A program made the position numbers and the translations under genes. DNA of 7,583 bases from an uncultured Collinsella sp. (GTDB lineage: Bacteria > Actinomycetota > Coriobacteriia > Coriobacteriales > Coriobacteriaceae), in contig CAUBOH010000040.1 in NCBI GenBank assembly GCA_958437495.1, positions 1 to 7,583 on the forward strand. The letters are read 5' to 3'. Positions within the stretch are counted from its first letter, which is position 1; the number at the start of each line of letters is the position of its first letter. Below are positions 5,620-7,583 of this stretch, in pieces. Below the pieces are notes generated by a model. The model was not told the DNA's origin. It ran no database searches and saw only the letters and a program-made list of their open reading frames with translations.

Positions 5620-5648
5620 ATAAGACTCTGCGGGCGTAAACGTTACAA
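5620..5648 (-). promoter_or_regulatory. Candidate sigma-70-type promoter of the minus-strand phosphatase
   Basis: On the minus strand TTGTAA (complement of 5643-5648) and TCTTAT (complement of 5620-5625) are separated by exactly 17 bases. Each matches the housekeeping consensus at four of six positions, including TTG and the final T of the -10. The expected start point, around 5612-5614, falls at the first bases of the leader hairpin, so the transcript would begin with the arm that masks the ribosome binding site. The strength cannot be judged from sequence. Confidence 0.5.
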
Positions 5649-5711
5649 GGACCTGGCAAATAGCTCACACATGCCAGAGGCCTCACGGTCGCGGCGTCAG
5701 GCGACACGCCA

Positions 5712-5754
5712 CCCCGACGGCTAGTCGTTTAAGAACGTCCCCGATGACTAGTCG
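5712..5754. repeat. Duplicated 16-base motif at the 3' end of adenine deaminase
   Basis: CCCCGACGGCTAGTCG (5712-5727) and CCCCGATGACTAGTCG (5739-5754) agree at 14 of 16 positions and lie 27 bases apart. The second copy includes the adenine deaminase stop codon and its last codon. CTAGTC and GACTAG can also pair across the two copies, and GACTAGTC in the second copy is itself a palindrome. The AAGAACGTCCCC between them resembles AAGGACTGTCCCC in the element at 4700-4758, which hints at one class of intergenic repeats. Confidence 0.5.
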
Positions 5755-7568
5755 GCGTAGGTGAAGGTCGTGACGTCGAACATGCCCTCGGGGCGGATGC
5801 GGAGCGTCGGGATCACCGGCAGGGGCAGGAAGATGATGCCCATAATGGGGTCGAGCGGCGGCTCGATGCCCATGGCACGCGCCTTGACCATAAAGTCGTC
5901 GTGCTGCGCGGCGACATCCTCGGCCGTGCCCTCGCTCATCAGGCCACCGAGCGCCAGCGGAATGCGCGCCACGACCTCGCCGTTGCGCACCAGCACGTGA
6001 CCACCTTGGCCCACGGCCTCAACGGCGGCCATCATATCGGCGGCGTTGTCGCCCACGACGCACACGTTGTGCGAGTCGTGGCCGATCGTCGAGGCGATGG
6101 CGCCACCCGTGATGGTGAAGCCGCGCACCCAGCCGCGACCGATGTGCTTGCCGACAAGACCCAGGCCCGCAGGACCATCACCGTCGGCGCCCTCAGCTTG
6201 CAGCGACACGCCGCGGCCGTGGCGCTCGATCAGCATAATGCGGCGCAGGCCCTCGGCGTTCTCGGGGCGAGCCATACCCGTGATGGCCTTACCCGGCACC
6301 ACGTCAATCACGGCCTCGCCCGGCTTAAAGGCATAGTCGAATACGTCGAGCGAAAGCTTCGGCAGCTTAACGGAGGCGCGCAGCTCATCGGCAAGCGCCG
6401 CAACCTCGGCCATCTCGGGCGCAACCTCGCCCACAAAAGTGCCGTCCTGTGCCACGAGCGCGCCGGCGGCATATACGCGATGCGGAGCCGTGGCAAACGT
6501 CAGGTCATTGAGCACCAGCAGGTCGGCACGCTTGCCCGGGGCAATCGCACCACGCAGTTCGTGCGGGTCGCGGCAGCCGTGATCCAGGCCAAACGCCTCG
6601 GCCGTGGAGAGGGACGCCATAGAGATAGCGACCACGGGGTCGATACCGGCCTCAATCGCCACGCGGCAGGCATTGTCGATCATGCCGGTCGCAAGCGCAT
6701 CGGAAGGGGCGCGGTCGTCAGTCGCAAAGCAGCAGCGGCGGGCGCGCGCGGGGTTCTCCAGCAGCATCGGCGACAGATTGGCCAGGTCATGGCTGCACGT
6801 GCCCTCGCGCAGCATCACGTACATGCCACGAGACAGCTTGTCGAGCGCCTCCTCGGGAATCGTCGACTCGTGGTCGGCGATAATGCCCGCCGCGGCATAG
6901 GCATTGAGGTCCTTGCCGGCAACGAGCGGTGCATGGCCGTCGACCTGCTTGGACGGAGTCTGGTTGGCAGCATCGATGCGAGCACAGGTCTCGGGGTCGG
7001 CCATAAAGACACCCGGCAGGTTCATCATCTCGCCCAGGCCAAAAACATCGCCCGGATGCTCGGCAAAAAACGCCTGCATGTCAGCGGCGGTAATCACAGC
7101 GCCCGCTTGCTCATCGGGCAGCGCGGGCACGCACGAGGGCATCATGTACTTGATGGAAATGGGCGCGCGGCGACCGTCCTCGATCATAAAGTGCAGGCCG
7201 TCCATGCCCGCCACGTTGGCGATCTCGTGGCTGTCGGCAATGGCGGTAGTGGTACCGCGCGTCGCCGCCATGCGCGCATACTCGGCGGGTCGGATGTTCG
7301 AGGACTCAATGTGCAGATGTCCGTCGATAAAGCCGGGGGCGAGATAGCGACCCTGGCAGTCAATAACCTCGGCAGCCTCATAGGTACCGGCAGCATCGTC
7401 GCGACCGTTGTAGAGCACGCCGACGATTACACCGTCCTTGACGGCAACACTACCGGGCGCCACGCGCTGACCGTACACGTCGACAATCTGTGCATTGGTA
7501 AACAGCGTGTCGACGGGTACGCGACCCTCGGCGGCCTCGATCACAGACCTCATGACCTCAACGGACAT
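5748..7568 (-). CDS. ade: Adenine deaminase
   Basis: Hydrolyses adenine to hypoxanthine and ammonia in purine salvage (EC 3.5.4.2), a cytoplasmic metal-dependent enzyme of the amidohydrolase superfamily. The 606 residues are close to known bacterial enzymes (about 580-600). The metal-dependent domain shows PGFIDGHLHIESS (78-90) with H84 and H86, ADSHEIANVAG (111-121), GLGEMMNLPGV (177-187) with E180, VDGHAPLV (209-216) with H212, ADHES (231-235) with H233, and CFATDDR (280-286). The C-terminal part specific to adenine deaminases is present: TITGGAIASTIGHDSHNVCVVG (485-506) and LPLPVIPTLRI (581-591). No frameshift or missing key residue is seen. AAAGGAG (complement of 7574-7580) lies five bases before the ATG; the promoter lies outside the window. 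The transcript would run towards the phosphatase leader hairpin, which may serve as its terminator. Confidence 0.96.
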   Translation of the reverse strand: MSVEVMRSVIEAAEGRVPVDTLFTNAQIVDVYGQRVAPGSVAVKDGVIVGVLYNGRDDAAGTYEAAEVIDCQGRYLAPGFIDGHLHIESSNIRPAEYARMAATRGTTTAIADSHEIANVAGMDGLHFMIEDGRRAPISIKYMMPSCVPALPDEQAGAVITAADMQAFFAEHPGDVFGLGEMMNLPGVFMADPETCARIDAANQTPSKQVDGHAPLVAGKDLNAYAAAGIIADHESTIPEEALDKLSRGMYVMLREGTCSHDLANLSPMLLENPARARRCCFATDDRAPSDALATGMIDNACRVAIEAGIDPVVAISMASLSTAEAFGLDHGCRDPHELRGAIAPGKRADLLVLNDLTFATAPHRVYAAGALVAQDGTFVGEVAPEMAEVAALADELRASVKLPKLSLDVFDYAFKPGEAVIDVVPGKAITGMARPENAEGLRRIMLIERHGRGVSLQAEGADGDGPAGLGLVGKHIGRGWVRGFTITGGAIASTIGHDSHNVCVVGDNAADMMAAVEAVGQGGHVLVRNGEVVARIPLALGGLMSEGTAEDVAAQHDDFMVKARAMGIEPPLDPIMGIIFLPLPVIPTLRIRPEGMFDVTTFTYAD

Positions 7569-7583
7569 ACATACTCCTTTAAC

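Noticed and set aside
1..7583. CRISPR array, defence island or biosynthetic cluster
   Set aside because: No regularly spaced repeats and no nuclease, toxin, methyltransferase or synthase gene; apart from the recombinase remnant, the genes are housekeeping or common accessory types.

Overview
The window reads as a piece of a high-GC, Gram-positive-type bacterial chromosome. The coding style (strong GC preference at third codon positions, AGGAG-type ribosome binding sites) and the gene set fit an anaerobic gut actinobacterium of the Coriobacteriia, most like Collinsella. That placement is inferred from style and remembered family context, not from a search.

Left part (1-1962), accessory in character. 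An AT-rich leader with a short inverted repeat precedes a two-gene unit: a four-helix DUF2975-type membrane protein (67-579) and a small YozG-like Cro/C1 helix-turn-helix regulator (589-840). Directly after the regulator's TAG stop, in the same reading frame, lies the catalytic half of a tyrosine recombinase (841-1566). It keeps all six catalytic residues but has no N-terminal DNA-binding half and no start signals, so it is best read as a mobile-element remnant. It is followed by about 400 bases without a gene that hold a 44-base hairpin and a cluster of short GTTCGG-based repeats, plausibly an old element end.

Middle part (1963-3809), housekeeping. A 95-residue ACT-domain protein of the UPF0237 type is followed 78 bases later by a full-length citrate synthase (2329-3747) that ends in a strong intrinsic terminator (3771-3809). 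The usual partner of UPF0237 proteins, the UPF0210/PFL protein, is not next to it.

Right part (3810-7583). Two Cof-type HAD phosphatases face each other (3835-4677 on plus, 4755-5549 on minus). Their shared 3' gap carries a palindromic REP-like element. The minus-strand phosphatase has a recognisable promoter and a large perfect-arm hairpin that covers its ribosome binding site. Beyond it, also on the minus strand, is a complete adenine deaminase (5748-7568) whose 3' end overlaps one copy of a second small duplicated motif.

Functionally the genes look like separate units: a membrane-protein/regulator pair, a mobile-element scar, entry of acetyl-CoA into citrate, two sugar-phosphate-type phosphatases of unknown substrate, and purine salvage. 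I see no CRISPR array, tRNA, rRNA, or defence or biosynthetic cluster. The most interesting signals are the 5'-leader hairpin of the minus-strand phosphatase, the in-frame regulator/recombinase junction, and the palindromic intergenic elements.
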